DNA from: Halomarina pelagica
Lineage (GTDB): Archaea; Halobacteriota; Halobacteria; Halobacteriales; Haloarculaceae
DNA: 64,000 bases
Reading direction: 5' to 3'
Assembly (NCBI RefSeq): GCF_024228315.1
Contig: NZ_CP100454.1
Location: forward strand, 1,364,001 to 1,428,000
The notes beneath the pieces are model-generated. The model had not been told where the DNA came from, did not search any database, and saw only the letters and a program-made list of their open reading frames with translations. Position numbers and translations under genes: made by a program. Position 1 is the stretch's first letter; the number at the start of each line of letters is the position of its first letter. Below, in pieces: positions 53,109-61,664 of this stretch.

Positions 53109-54892
53109 TGTGCGGGATCATCGGCTGCGCCGGGCGCGGCGACGAGACGCTCGACACGCTCGTCCACGGCCTCTCGAAGCTCGAGTATCGCGGCTACGAC
53201 TCCGCGGGCGTCGCCCTCTCGGGGGCCGACGTGGCGGTGAGAAAGCGCGCCGGCGAACTCGACGCCTTGCGCGCCGCCCTCGCCGAGGCCGACGAGGACC
53301 TCTCGGGGAACGTCGGCGTCGGTCACACCCGCTGGTCGACTCACGGCCCGCCGACCGACGCCAACGCCCACCCCCACCGCGACTGCACGGGCGAGGTGGC
53401 CGTCGTCCACAACGGCATCATCGAGAACTACCAGTACCTGCGCGATTACCTGACCGACGAGGGCCACGAGTTCAGGAGCGACACCGACACGGAGGTCGTC
53501 CCGCACCTCATCGAGGAGCGGCTCATGGCGGGCGACGACCCGGAGACGGCGGTCAGGGCGGCGATCGATCAGCTCGACGGGAGCTACGCCATCGCCGTCG
53601 TCGTCGCGGGCGTCGATCGCGTCTTCGCCGCGCGCAACGACTCGCCGCTCGTGCTCGGCGTCGGCGACGACGCCCACTACCTCGCGAGCGACGTCCCCGC
53701 GTTCCGCGAGTTCACCGACCGCGTCGTCTACCTCGAAGACGGGGAGTTCGCGGTCATCGACGCCGATAGCTGGCGGGTCACCGACGGCGCGGGAGCGCTC
53801 GTCGACAAGCAGGTCGACACCGTCAACTGGGACCCCGAGGAGACCGGCAAGAGCGGCTACGACCACTACATGCTGAAGGAGATCCACGAACAGCCGCGCG
53901 CGCTCCGGCAGTGCCTCAGAGAGCGGGTGAACGAGATGGAGGGGCGCGTCTCGGTGGACGTCGACTTCGACCCCGAACGCGTCCAGTTCGTCGCCTGCGG
54001 GACCTCCTACCACGCCGCGCTGTGCGGCGCGCACCTCCTGCAGCGGGCCGACATCCCCGCGCAGGCGTTCCTGGCGAGCGAGTACGCCACCTCGCCGCCG
54101 CCGATCGGCGAGGACCTCGTGATCGGCGTCACGCAGAGCGGCGAGACGGCGGACACCCTGAGCGCGCTCCGGGAGGCCCGTCGGCGCGGTGCGCGGACGC
54201 TCGCCGTGACGAACGTCGTCGGCTCGACGGTCTCCCGCGAGTGCGACCAGGCGCTCTACGTCCGCGCGGGGCCGGAGATCGGCGTCGCCGCCACCAAGAC
54301 GTTCGCCGCACAGGTCGTCGCGCTCACCCTCCTCTCGCTGACGACGAACGGCGACGAGCGCGAGGCGATCGCCGCGCTGCGCGACCTGCCCGGGAACGTC
54401 CAGGCCGTCCTCGACCAGTCGACGGCCCGGGAGGTGGCCGAGGAGTACCTCGACTCGGAGGCGTTCTTCTTCATCGGGCGGGGGCTGTGTTACCCGGTCG
54501 CGCTAGAGGGGGCGTTGAAGTTCAAGGAGATCACCTACGAGCACGCCGAGGGCTTCGCCGCCGGCGAGTTGAAGCACGGCCCGCTCGCGCTCGTCACCGA
54601 GAACACGCCCGTCTTCGCGGTCGTCACCGGCGACGGCGAACTCGCGCGCAAGACCATCGGGAACGTGAAGGAGGTCGAGGCGCGCGACGCGCCGGTCGTC
54701 GCCGTCACCGACGGCCAGTCCGACGTGGAGCGCTACGCCGACCACGTCCTCCGGATCCCCACCAGCGAACCCCGGACGGCCGCCGTGCTGGCGAACGTCC
54801 AGCTCCAGCTCGTCGCCTACCACACCGCCGCGATGCTCGGCCGATCCATCGACAAGCCGCGCAACCTGGCGAAGAGCGTCACCGTGGAGTGA
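53108..54892 (+). CDS. glmS: glutamine-fructose-6-phosphate aminotransferase
   Basis: 594 residues from the ATG at 53108. The N-terminal nucleophile is Cys2 in MCGIIGCAG, and LEYRGYDSAG and HTRWSTHG follow. Two SIS domains carry VTQSGETADTLSALREA and GRGLCYPVALEGALKFKE. The C-terminus ends in KPRNLAKSVTVE, typical of GlmS. It makes glucosamine-6-P from fructose-6-P and glutamine. No glmM gene is visible nearby. Confidence 0.96.
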   Translation: MCGIIGCAGRGDETLDTLVHGLSKLEYRGYDSAGVALSGADVAVRKRAGELDALRAALAEADEDLSGNVGVGHTRWSTHGPPTDANAHPHRDCTGEVAVVHNGIIENYQYLRDYLTDEGHEFRSDTDTEVVPHLIEERLMAGDDPETAVRAAIDQLDGSYAIAVVVAGVDRVFAARNDSPLVLGVGDDAHYLASDVPAFREFTDRVVYLEDGEFAVIDADSWRVTDGAGALVDKQVDTVNWDPEETGKSGYDHYMLKEIHEQPRALRQCLRERVNEMEGRVSVDVDFDPERVQFVACGTSYHAALCGAHLLQRADIPAQAFLASEYATSPPPIGEDLVIGVTQSGETADTLSALREARRRGARTLAVTNVVGSTVSRECDQALYVRAGPEIGVAATKTFAAQVVALTLLSLTTNGDEREAIAALRDLPGNVQAVLDQSTAREVAEEYLDSEAFFFIGRGLCYPVALEGALKFKEITYEHAEGFAAGELKHGPLALVTENTPVFAVVTGDGELARKTIGNVKEVEARDAPVVAVTDGQSDVERYADHVLRIPTSEPRTAAVLANVQLQLVAYHTAAMLGRSIDKPRNLAKSVTVE

Positions 54893-54893
54893 G

Positions 54894-55018
54894 TACGGAT
54901 CTCCCCGCCGACCACCGTCCGCCTCCCGTGGCGGACGGACGCCGGAGGCGGGGAGGGCTACGGATCTCCCCGCCGACGCTCCCGAGCGTCTCGGCGCTCG
55001 TCGGTTCTGACGGCGGGG
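54894..55018. repeat. two nested hairpins opened by a 19-bp direct repeat
   Basis: TACGGATCTCCCCGCCGAC occurs at 54894-54912 and 54959-54977. Each copy opens a stem: CTCCCCGCC / GGCGGGGAG around a perfect 9-bp inner hairpin (54915-54938), and CCCCGCCG / CGGCGGGG around GACGCT / AGCGTC. It could stop glmS transcription or be remains of IS200/IS605 ends. Confidence 0.75.
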
Positions 55019-55066
55019 CGTCGCCGCGGGACGCGCCCGGACGTTTCATTTGACTAATCTCCACCG

Positions 55067-55104
55067 TTTATGTTTCAGTGATCTCTATGGAACACAAATG
55101 GAGG
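55067..55104 (+). promoter_or_regulatory. promoter and ribosome binding site of the disrupted permease gene
   Basis: TTTATG (55067-55072) is a TATA-like box and GGAGG (55100-55104) lies ten bases before the GTG at 55115. Both now lead only into the inserted element. Confidence 0.6.
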
Positions 55105-55114
55105 ACCGGGTCGC

Positions 55115-55126
55115 GTGAGACTTGAT
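55115..55126 (+). pseudogene. severed first four codons of the ABC permease gene
   Basis: GTG AGA CTT GAT, ending in the TTGAT next to the IS left end. Joined to 57073 onward it continues in frame as TAC CGT CGT, giving an N-terminus MRLDYRRVLVTRWSRRDRLT that suits haloarchaeal FtsX-type permeases. Confidence 0.7.
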
Positions 55127-55136
55127 CGAGCGGAAC

Positions 55137-55156
55137 CCCACCCGTTCACGGGTGGG
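55137..55156 (+). repeat. IS left-end hairpin
   Basis: CCCACCCG and CGGGTGGG pair perfectly around a TTCA loop. TnpA of this family recognises such a subterminal hairpin. Confidence 0.85.
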
Positions 55157-55254
55157 TCCGAGCGGACAACGCGGCCACAACTGCCGACGGTGGCCCGGCC
55201 GGGGTCTGAATGGATACGATACACGTACCGGTGTGGCTCATCTATATACAGTCG

Positions 55255-55668
55255 ATGCCTCGCGGGTACAGCAAAGAGCGGACCTCGGTCCACCGCTTGC
55301 ACTACTACTTCATCTGGTGTCCGAAGTACCGCAAATCGGTACTCACTGGCGAGGCAAAGGACCGACTCGAAGCACTCATCGGAGAGAAAGCCGACGAACT
55401 CGACTCGGAGATACTGGCACTCGCGGTTCGTCCCGACCACGTACACCTGTTCATCGAGGGCAACCCGAAGCTCGCCCCAAACAAAATCATGCAACAGGTC
55501 AAAGGCCACTCCTCGCGCCGGATGCGAGAGGAGTTCGACTTCGGCCTTCCGTCACTGTGGACGCGGAGCTACTTCGTGTCCTCCGCTGGCGATGTATCGG
55601 ACGAAACCGTCGAAGCGTATATCGAAGCCCAAACAGGACAGCGAAGCGTTCCAACACGTTCGACGTAG
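55255..55668 (+). CDS. tnpA: TnpA, IS200/IS605 Y1 HUH transposase
   Basis: 137 residues from the ATG at 55255. The HUH motif is PDHVHLF (His62, His64) and the catalytic Tyr122 is in VEAYIEAQ. The start [19 protein letters not shown] is typical. Relatives usually end soon after YIEAQ; here [11 protein letters not shown] follows, reading into tnpB. It nicks and rejoins single-stranded transposon ends. TATATA near 55243 lies upstream. The ATG at 55255 fits family length. Confidence 0.92.
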   Translation: MPRGYSKERTSVHRLHYYFIWCPKYRKSVLTGEAKDRLEALIGEKADELDSEILALAVRPDHVHLFIEGNPKLAPNKIMQQVKGHSSRRMREEFDFGLPSLWTRSYFVSSAGDVSDETVEAYIEAQTGQRSVPTRST

Positions 55669-56984
55669 CACCCCGTTCGCCACGGGACGAAGAGCTACTT
55701 CACCGCGTGTTGGACGCTTCGGCCTGCCTGTGGAACGAACTCACCTACGAGTGCCGGCAACGGTTCTTCGGCGAACTCGATGGGAGTGTGTGGGACGCCC
55801 CGCGTGTCCACGACCACTACAAGGGCGTCCTCGGTTCGGTTGCCGCGAAGGAGATGAAGCGAAAGAACGACGAAGCGTGGCGGTCGTTCTTCGCGGCCAA
55901 AGAGAAGGGCGAACCCGCCGGCCCACCGGGGTACTGGGGCAACGAAGAGGAGGGACGCGACCTCCGCTGGTACGGTCGGTGCGACCAGTACACGCTGGAA
56001 CTCGGCGACCGTTCCCGCCTCGAAATCCCGGTTGGGTCCGACCTCAAGGAGGAGTACGGCCTCGGCCACACCGAGCGTCTGCGCCTCGAAGTGCGCGGGC
56101 GTCCCAAGTGGGACGGCAAGCCCGGTCGGTTGGAACTGTACTACGACGAGTTGGAGGGCCGATTCAGAGCCATTCAGCCTGTCACTACGGACAATTCTCG
56201 ACAGGATTCACCACTGGCGGACGAAACCGCCGCTCTGGATATCGGTGCGAACAACATCGTCGCCTGTACGACCACAACCGGCCAGCAGTATCTCTACGAG
56301 GGGCGCGACCTCTTCGAACGGTTCCGCGAGACGACCCGCCGAATCGCCGAACAGCAATCGACGGTCAAACGCGAGGAGGGCCGGTACACGTCGAAGCGAA
56401 TCCGACGGTTGTACCGCCGCCGGACGCGCCGACGCGACCACGCCATGGACGCGCTTGCCCGCGACCTCTTCGAGCGACTGTACGAGGAGGGCGTCGCCAC
56501 CGTGTATGTCGGCGACCTCACCGACGTGCTGGAAACGCACTGGTCGGTGCGGGCGAATCGGAAGACGCACAACTTCTGGGCGTTCCGGGCGTTCATCGAC
56601 CGGCTCGCCTGCACCGCCGAGGAGTACGGCATCACCGTCGAAGTCCGCCCCGAAGCGTGGACCAGCCAGACGTGTCCGCAGTGCGGTTCGACAGACCGAA
56701 CGACACGGCATCAGGACACGCTCACCTGTTCGTGTGGCTTCGAGGGGCACGCGGACCTCACGGCGTCGGAGACGTTCCTCCGACGTCATCGGAATTCGGA
56801 GATTTCCGATTGGCAAACGAGACACGGAGTGTCTCGTCAACGCCACGAAGCAGACGACAGAGTACCACGGCCGATGGCACGGCCCGTGTGCCTCAAGTGG
56901 GACGACCACCGTTGGTCGGCGTCACCACGCGCTCACCGTCCCAACGAGGAGCACACAGACCAGAGTATCCGACGATCGGCGTAG
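55641..56984 (+). CDS. tnpB: TnpB RNA-guided nuclease, start codon apparently lost
   Basis: Homology begins at about 55641, giving 447 residues, but that codon is GCG; the first usual start in frame is GTG at 55707. RuvC motif I is [11 protein letters not shown] (Asp200). RuvC II reads [15 protein letters not shown], with Gly where the Glu of EDL normally stands. The zinc knuckle is CPQCG then TCSCG. RuvC III is [11 protein letters not shown] (Asp372). It is followed by [12 protein letters not shown], typical of haloarchaeal members. TnpB cuts DNA at sites set by the omega RNA. Confidence 0.85.
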   Translation, partial: AKRSNTFDVAPRSPRDEELLHRVLDASACLWNELTYECRQRFFGELDGSVWDAPRVHDHYKGVLGSVAAKEMKRKNDEAWRSFFAAKEKGEPAGPPGYWGNEEEGRDLRWYGRCDQYTLELGDRSRLEIPVGSDLKEEYGLGHTERLRLEVRGRPKWDGKPGRLELYYDELEGRFRAIQPVTTDNSRQDSPLADETAALDIGANNIVACTTTTGQQYLYEGRDLFERFRETTRRIAEQQSTVKREEGRYTSKRIRRLYRRRTRRRDHAMDALARDLFERLYEEGVATVYVGDLTDVLETHWSVRANRKTHNFWAFRAFIDRLACTAEEYGITVEVRPEAWTSQTCPQCGSTDRTTRHQDTLTCSCGFEGHADLTASETFLRRHRNSEISDWQTRHGVSRQRHEADDRVPRPMARPVCLKWDDHRWSASPRAHRPNEEHTDQSIRRSA

Positions 56985-57072
56985 GAGAAAGTTGCCTCCG
57001 TGGGGGGTGGCGCTAATGCCAGACCCCCAACGCGAGGAATCCCACGGCTTCGGCCGTGTGGAGGATGTCAAC
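56985..57072 (+). ncRNA. predicted omega RNA scaffold (3' part)
   Basis: The tnpB 3' end and right end normally form the guide RNA of TnpB. Here GGGG/CCCC with TGGC/GCCA (57003-57028) and CCACGGC / GCCGTG-T-GG around TTCG (57042-57061) could fold. The guide would begin at 57073 (TACCGTCGTGTGCTGGTG). The 5' limit is unknown and probably lies inside tnpB. Confidence 0.55.
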
Positions 57073-59946
57073 TACCGTCGTGTGCTGGTGACGCGCTGGT
57101 CGCGGCGCGACCGGCTCACCGTCGCCGTCGTCGCCGTGACGGCGGCGTTCCTCGTGGGGACGATCGTGCTCCTCACGGGGGTGAGTTCCCAGACCGTCGC
57201 GCTCGCGGATCAGCACGGGTCGAGCCTCGTCGCGGAGTGGGACGGGTCGGCCGACGACGCGGTCGTCCTCCGGTTCGCCGACGCGCGCCTCGGTAGCGGC
57301 GAGCGCGTCACGGTGGTCGGCGTCCCCCGGGGGGCCGACGTGGAGGGGTTGCCCGCGCCGCCGCCCGACGGCGCGCGGGGACCGACCCCCGCCGTGACCG
57401 AGCGGCGGATCGCGGGCGAGGAGCGGACCCTGACGCTCACGGTCCGCCCGCGGCAGGGTCGGACGATCCTCTCGCCGCGGTGGTACGTCACCGACGTCGA
57501 GACGGCGGAGCGGCTGGGCGTGACCCGGACCCTCGCCGTCCACCCCGACGACGGGGGCGTCCCGACCGACGGCGTCCCGCTCCGGGGCGCGCTCGCGTTC
57601 TTCGTCGTCGGTGCCCGACAGCTCCTCGCGCCGCTCTCGGTCGCCGCCGCCGGCGGCGCGGTCATCGTCGGCGTCCTCGTTCACAGCGTCACCCGGATGT
57701 CCGTCCGGGATCGGCGCGACGACCTCCACGCGCTGTACGCGACCGGCGCGTCGCCCGACAGCCTCGCGCGCCTGTTCGCGCTCCGCGCCGGGCTGCTCGC
57801 CGCCGTCGGGGGCGCGCTCGGCTACGCGGTCGGCGTCGTCGTCCCCCACGCGATCGTCAACGCCGCCGTCGCGATGGGGTACCCGGTCGCGCTCGACCTG
57901 GCGATCGGCCCGCTCGCGGCGCTCCTCGTCGCGGGGCTGTTGGCGGCGATCGCCCTCGTCGGAACGGCCGTCGGCTACCTCGCCGCGCGGTCCGTCCTGC
58001 GGGGGACGCTCCGGGAGCGCGAGGGGACGGGGCTCGCGGGGCGGTTGCCCGACGCGATCGAGCCGACGGTGCTCTCGCCGCGCGCGTTCGTCCCGACGGC
58101 CGCCTCGCTCACCGTCTTCGTCGTCTTCGTCGTCCTCGTCGGGACGATCGGGGGGACGGTCACCGCCGTCGGCGCGACGGGCGGGACGATCACCGAACCC
58201 GGCGCGATCCACCCCGTCGCGAGCCAGCTCGACCAGCGCTACGCGACGACGCTCCGCGAGAACGGGATCGAGGCGAGCCCCGAGGTCCTCCTGTTCGCGA
58301 TGATCGACGGCCGGCCGGTGTTCGGCCGGGGCGTGAACTTCACCGCCTTCTCGCGGCTCTCGGACGGGCGACTGGTCCGCGGTGAGCCGCCGAGCGGGCC
58401 GGGCGAGGCGGTCGTCGGCGAGGCGCTCGCCGAGCGCCTCGGCGTGCGCGTCGGCGAGTCGATCCTCCTCGGGGGGAGCACCGCCACGGGCGTGACGACC
58501 GTCACGGTGTCGGGGATCTACGAGGGGGACGGAATCGCCGACGATCAGCTGTACGTCTCGCTGGAGACCGCCCGGTACCTGCGCGACCTCCCCGCCGGGA
58601 CGGTCAACCTCATCCGCGTCGGGTCGGATCCGACCGCCGCCCTCGATCGCGGCGGGGGCGTGGTCGTCCTCGACGTGGGAACGCCGGAGCGGGTGGCGGC
58701 GAACGGGACGATCCCGGTGACCCTCTCGGTCCGGAACCTCGGGAGCGAGTCGGCGACGCGCGCGGTGACCGTCCGCGCCGGACCCGTCGGCCGAACGACG
58801 ACGGTGACGTTGTCGCCCGGCGAGCGCACGACGGCCCGGACGACGCTCCCCGCCCCGCCGCCGGGGACGTGGAACGTCACGGCCGGCGAGCGCCGGTCGC
58901 GGGTCGCCGTCGTCGAGGCCGACGCCCCCCGCTTCGCAGGCGTACCGGAGCGCGTCCCACCCGGCTCGACGTTCTCGGTCGGCGTCCGCAGGGGCGTCTC
59001 CTCGCGGCCGGCGAACGCCACCGTCTCGCTCGGCGGGAACCGGACGACGACCGGCGCGGACGGGACCGCGATCCTCCGCGCGCCGAACCGGGAGGGGCGG
59101 TATCGCCTCGTCGCGCGTGCCGGGGGGGAGCGCACGGTGCGTCCCGTGACGGTCGACGCGAACGCGACTCGGGACCTCCTCGCGTCGCTTCGCCTCCCCG
59201 ACTCGGTCGGCGTGGGGCGGTCCGCGACGGCGCGGGTCGCCCTCGTCAACCCCTGGGGCGAGCCGCTGTCGCGCACGGTGCGCGTCGTCGGTCCCGGCGG
59301 GACGCGGACGCGCGAGGTGCGACTCGGCCCCCACGAGCGGACGACGCTCTCTGTGCCCCTCTCCCGCCGGCCGCCGGGGACCTACGAGGTCGGCGTCGCG
59401 ATCGACGGCCGGGGAGCCGTCGCGGAGGAACGCTACGCCGTCACCGGCGACCGTCGGCTGACGGGCGCGCTGGTGAGCAGCGGGTACAGCGCGGGGGCGG
59501 CCGCCGGCGGGATCGTCGAGCGGAGCTTCGGCAACCTGTGGGCCGTCCTCGGCGCGATCGTCGCCCAGGGCGCGTTCATGTCCGTCGGGAGTACGGCCGC
59601 GGCCTTCGCCGGGGCCGTCCACGCCCGCCGGCGGTCGATCGGCGTCCACCGGGCGACGGGGATGGCCCCGCGCCGCCTGTTCGCGCTGGCGATGCGCGAC
59701 GCGCTCGTGCTCGCCCTGCCGGCGAGCCTGCTCGCGGTGGGGCTGGGGACGGCCGCGGTGATCGCGGCGACCGAGGCGGGCGCGCTGACGGCTTTCGGCG
59801 TCGCGTTCTCGGTCGCCGCGAACCCGGTGGTGCTGGGCGCGACGGCCGGCGCGGCGCTGGCGCTGGCGCTCGGGAGCGCCGCCGGCGTCGTCCTCCGGTT
59901 CGCGTCAGAGTCGCCCGCCGACCTGCTGCGGGGGGAGCGACGATGA
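57016..59946 (+). CDS. FtsX-like ABC transporter permease, 5' end cut by the IS
   Basis: Original codons resume at 57073 (958 residues to the stop). Now the frame can start at ATG 57016, inside the IS end, or at GTG 57082/57088. The N-terminus has a membrane helix, an outer region, then three helices with RMSVRDRRDDLHALYATGASP (FtsX cytoplasmic loop). A second outer part (about 540-810) has Ig-like CARDB-type repeats (VTLSVRNLGSES, FSVGVRRGVSSR). Three final helices include RRRSIGVHRATGMAPRRLFAL. With the ATPase at 61665 it would form a MacB-like exporter or release complex. Confidence 0.85.
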   Translation: MPDPQREESHGFGRVEDVNYRRVLVTRWSRRDRLTVAVVAVTAAFLVGTIVLLTGVSSQTVALADQHGSSLVAEWDGSADDAVVLRFADARLGSGERVTVVGVPRGADVEGLPAPPPDGARGPTPAVTERRIAGEERTLTLTVRPRQGRTILSPRWYVTDVETAERLGVTRTLAVHPDDGGVPTDGVPLRGALAFFVVGARQLLAPLSVAAAGGAVIVGVLVHSVTRMSVRDRRDDLHALYATGASPDSLARLFALRAGLLAAVGGALGYAVGVVVPHAIVNAAVAMGYPVALDLAIGPLAALLVAGLLAAIALVGTAVGYLAARSVLRGTLREREGTGLAGRLPDAIEPTVLSPRAFVPTAASLTVFVVFVVLVGTIGGTVTAVGATGGTITEPGAIHPVASQLDQRYATTLRENGIEASPEVLLFAMIDGRPVFGRGVNFTAFSRLSDGRLVRGEPPSGPGEAVVGEALAERLGVRVGESILLGGSTATGVTTVTVSGIYEGDGIADDQLYVSLETARYLRDLPAGTVNLIRVGSDPTAALDRGGGVVVLDVGTPERVAANGTIPVTLSVRNLGSESATRAVTVRAGPVGRTTTVTLSPGERTTARTTLPAPPPGTWNVTAGERRSRVAVVEADAPRFAGVPERVPPGSTFSVGVRRGVSSRPANATVSLGGNRTTTGADGTAILRAPNREGRYRLVARAGGERTVRPVTVDANATRDLLASLRLPDSVGVGRSATARVALVNPWGEPLSRTVRVVGPGGTRTREVRLGPHERTTLSVPLSRRPPGTYEVGVAIDGRGAVAEERYAVTGDRRLTGALVSSGYSAGAAAGGIVERSFGNLWAVLGAIVAQGAFMSVGSTAAAFAGAVHARRRSIGVHRATGMAPRRLFALAMRDALVLALPASLLAVGLGTAAVIAATEAGALTAFGVAFSVAANPVVLGATAGAALALALGSAAGVVLRFASESPADLLRGERR

Positions 59947-60015
59947 GGAGAGATCGACGATGAAGGGAGATCGATGACGATGAGGAGAGATCGACAATGA
60001 GGGGAGATCGATGAC
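59942..60015. repeat. 37-bp tandem duplication at a gene junction
   Basis: Two copies (59942-59978, 59979-60015) differ at two bases. Each contains a TGA and an ATGAC; the first copy holds the permease stop and the second the start of the next gene. Confidence 0.9.
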
Positions 60016-61648
60016 GACGAGCGGGGAGCGACGGGGGAGCGACCGGTTACTCGTCGTCGCCGTGTTGACGCTTGCCGTCGCCGTGCGACTGCTGCCGCTC
60101 GCGTTCAGCCCGCTCCCGTTCAACCCCGACGGGTTCGCCTTCGCCGGAAAGGCCCGCGCGATCCTCGCGGCGAACCAGCTCACACCCGGCGGGGGCGCGC
60201 TCGACCTCGCGCCCGACGAGTACCTGTTCACCGCGCTGCTCGCCGCCCTGTCGTCGGTCACGGGGGTCCCGCCGCGCTTCGTCGCGCAGGCGCAGGTCGC
60301 CGTCGTCGCGGCGGTGCCGCCGCTCGTCGCGGTCGCGCTCGCTCGCGACCTCGCCGGGGCGCGGGGGCTGTCGGTCCCGACGCGGCGCGTGGCGGCCGCG
60401 GCGGCCGGCTGCGGACTGGCCGTCGAGGGGCTCTACCTCTGGCGGACGACGACGGTGAGCAGCGAGGTGCAGGGGCTGTCGTTCGTCGCCCTGCTCGGGC
60501 TGGCGCTCTATCGGGGGGTCGTCCGTTCGTCGCGGCGGTGGACCGCCGTCGCGGTCGCCCTCCTCGCGCTGCTCCCGTTCACCCACAACCTGAGCACGAC
60601 CGTCGCGGGACTCGTGCTCACCGTCTACCTGGCGACCGCCGCGGCCCGCAGACCCCGACTGACCCTCCCCGGGACCGCCCTCGTGATCGGGTTCTGGGTC
60701 TACGCGTTCGGGTACTACCGGCTTGCGGGCCTGCGGGAGATCGGTCGGTTCACCTCGTCGCCCGGGCTGTCGCTCGCGTGGGTCGTCCTGATCGTCGCGC
60801 TCGCGTACTGGCTGACGACGACCAGCCCGCGGGTCCAGCGGGGCGTTCCGAACGGCCTCCTGTTCGCCGGCCTCGGCGTGTTCGCCGTCAACGCCGTCGT
60901 GCCGATCTACCCGGGGTCGGTCTCGACCGACCCGCTCATGCTCGCGCTCATGCTCCCGCTGGTCGCCGTCGCCGCGATGGCGGCCTGGGCGCTTCCCCAG
61001 GCCGCGAGGGCCGCGGAGCGTCCCGTCCTCGCCCTGACGCTTGCCCCGGTCGCGGTCATCGGCATCGGGCTGACCGCGGGACTGACCGTCGACTACCAGG
61101 GGATGGTCACGCGCTCGCAGACGTTCATGCACCTCGGCGTGCTCGTGCTCGCCGGGGTGTTCGTCGCGCGCGTCGTCGGGAACCGCCGGCGCGCGGTCCG
61201 CGTCGCCGTCGCCGCGCTGTTCGTCGTCTCCCTCGTCGCCACGGTGCCGTTTCCCTACACCGAGCACCGGACGAAGCCGTACCAGGCGATCACCTACCCG
61301 CCGGAGTTCGAGGCGGCGACGTTCGCCGCCGAGCGCGTGCCCCACCGGTGGGCCGGCGACGACCACGTCGTGAGCGTCGCGGTCAAGTACACGGGGGCGG
61401 AGGCGACCGACCTGGCGGTCGCCGAGTGGCTGGGCGGCGACGCCCCGCCACCGACGTGCGCGGTGGTCGCCCAGCGGTCGTGGACCACGGTCGGCGCGCA
61501 GTCGTTCCCGCGGATGCTCCGGATGGAGGAGCGGGCCTACGAGCGCTGGCTCGCCCGCGAGGACGTCGTCTACGCCGTCAGCGGTCCCGACCCCCTCCAC
61601 GTCGTGGCCGGACGGGAGGGCTGCGAGCCGATGCCTTTAGCACCGTAA
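60011..61648 (+). CDS. multi-membrane protein, GT-C-like, in ABC operon
   Basis: 545 residues with about eleven helices and an outside C-terminal domain of about 120 residues. FNPDGFAFAGKARAILA after the first helix and LDLAPDEYLFTALLAAL resemble the acidic first loop of GT-C glycosyltransferases, but I cannot confirm that family. FTHNLSTTVAGLVLTVYLA is another conserved-looking segment. It sits between permease and ATPase genes, so a shared role with the transporter is likely. Confidence 0.75.
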   Translation: MTTSGERRGSDRLLVVAVLTLAVAVRLLPLAFSPLPFNPDGFAFAGKARAILAANQLTPGGGALDLAPDEYLFTALLAALSSVTGVPPRFVAQAQVAVVAAVPPLVAVALARDLAGARGLSVPTRRVAAAAAGCGLAVEGLYLWRTTTVSSEVQGLSFVALLGLALYRGVVRSSRRWTAVAVALLALLPFTHNLSTTVAGLVLTVYLATAAARRPRLTLPGTALVIGFWVYAFGYYRLAGLREIGRFTSSPGLSLAWVVLIVALAYWLTTTSPRVQRGVPNGLLFAGLGVFAVNAVVPIYPGSVSTDPLMLALMLPLVAVAAMAAWALPQAARAAERPVLALTLAPVAVIGIGLTAGLTVDYQGMVTRSQTFMHLGVLVLAGVFVARVVGNRRRAVRVAVAALFVVSLVATVPFPYTEHRTKPYQAITYPPEFEAATFAAERVPHRWAGDDHVVSVAVKYTGAEATDLAVAEWLGGDAPPPTCAVVAQRSWTTVGAQSFPRMLRMEERAYERWLAREDVVYAVSGPDPLHVVAGREGCEPMPLAP

Positions 61649-61664
61649 CCGCGGAGGGGTAACC

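Larger units (their letters stand above)
55127..57072 (+). mobile_element. IS200/IS605-family insertion sequence (tnpA + tnpB)
   Basis: About 1.95 kb. The left flank is TTGAT, the target and TAM of the well-studied ISDra2. A hairpin lies ten bases inside the left end (55137-55156) and hairpins lie near the right end (57042-57061), which finishes GATGTCAAC. There are no terminal inverted repeats and no target duplication, as expected for a single-strand HUH system. Limits are inferred from the intact permease frame obtained on excision. Confidence 0.8.
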
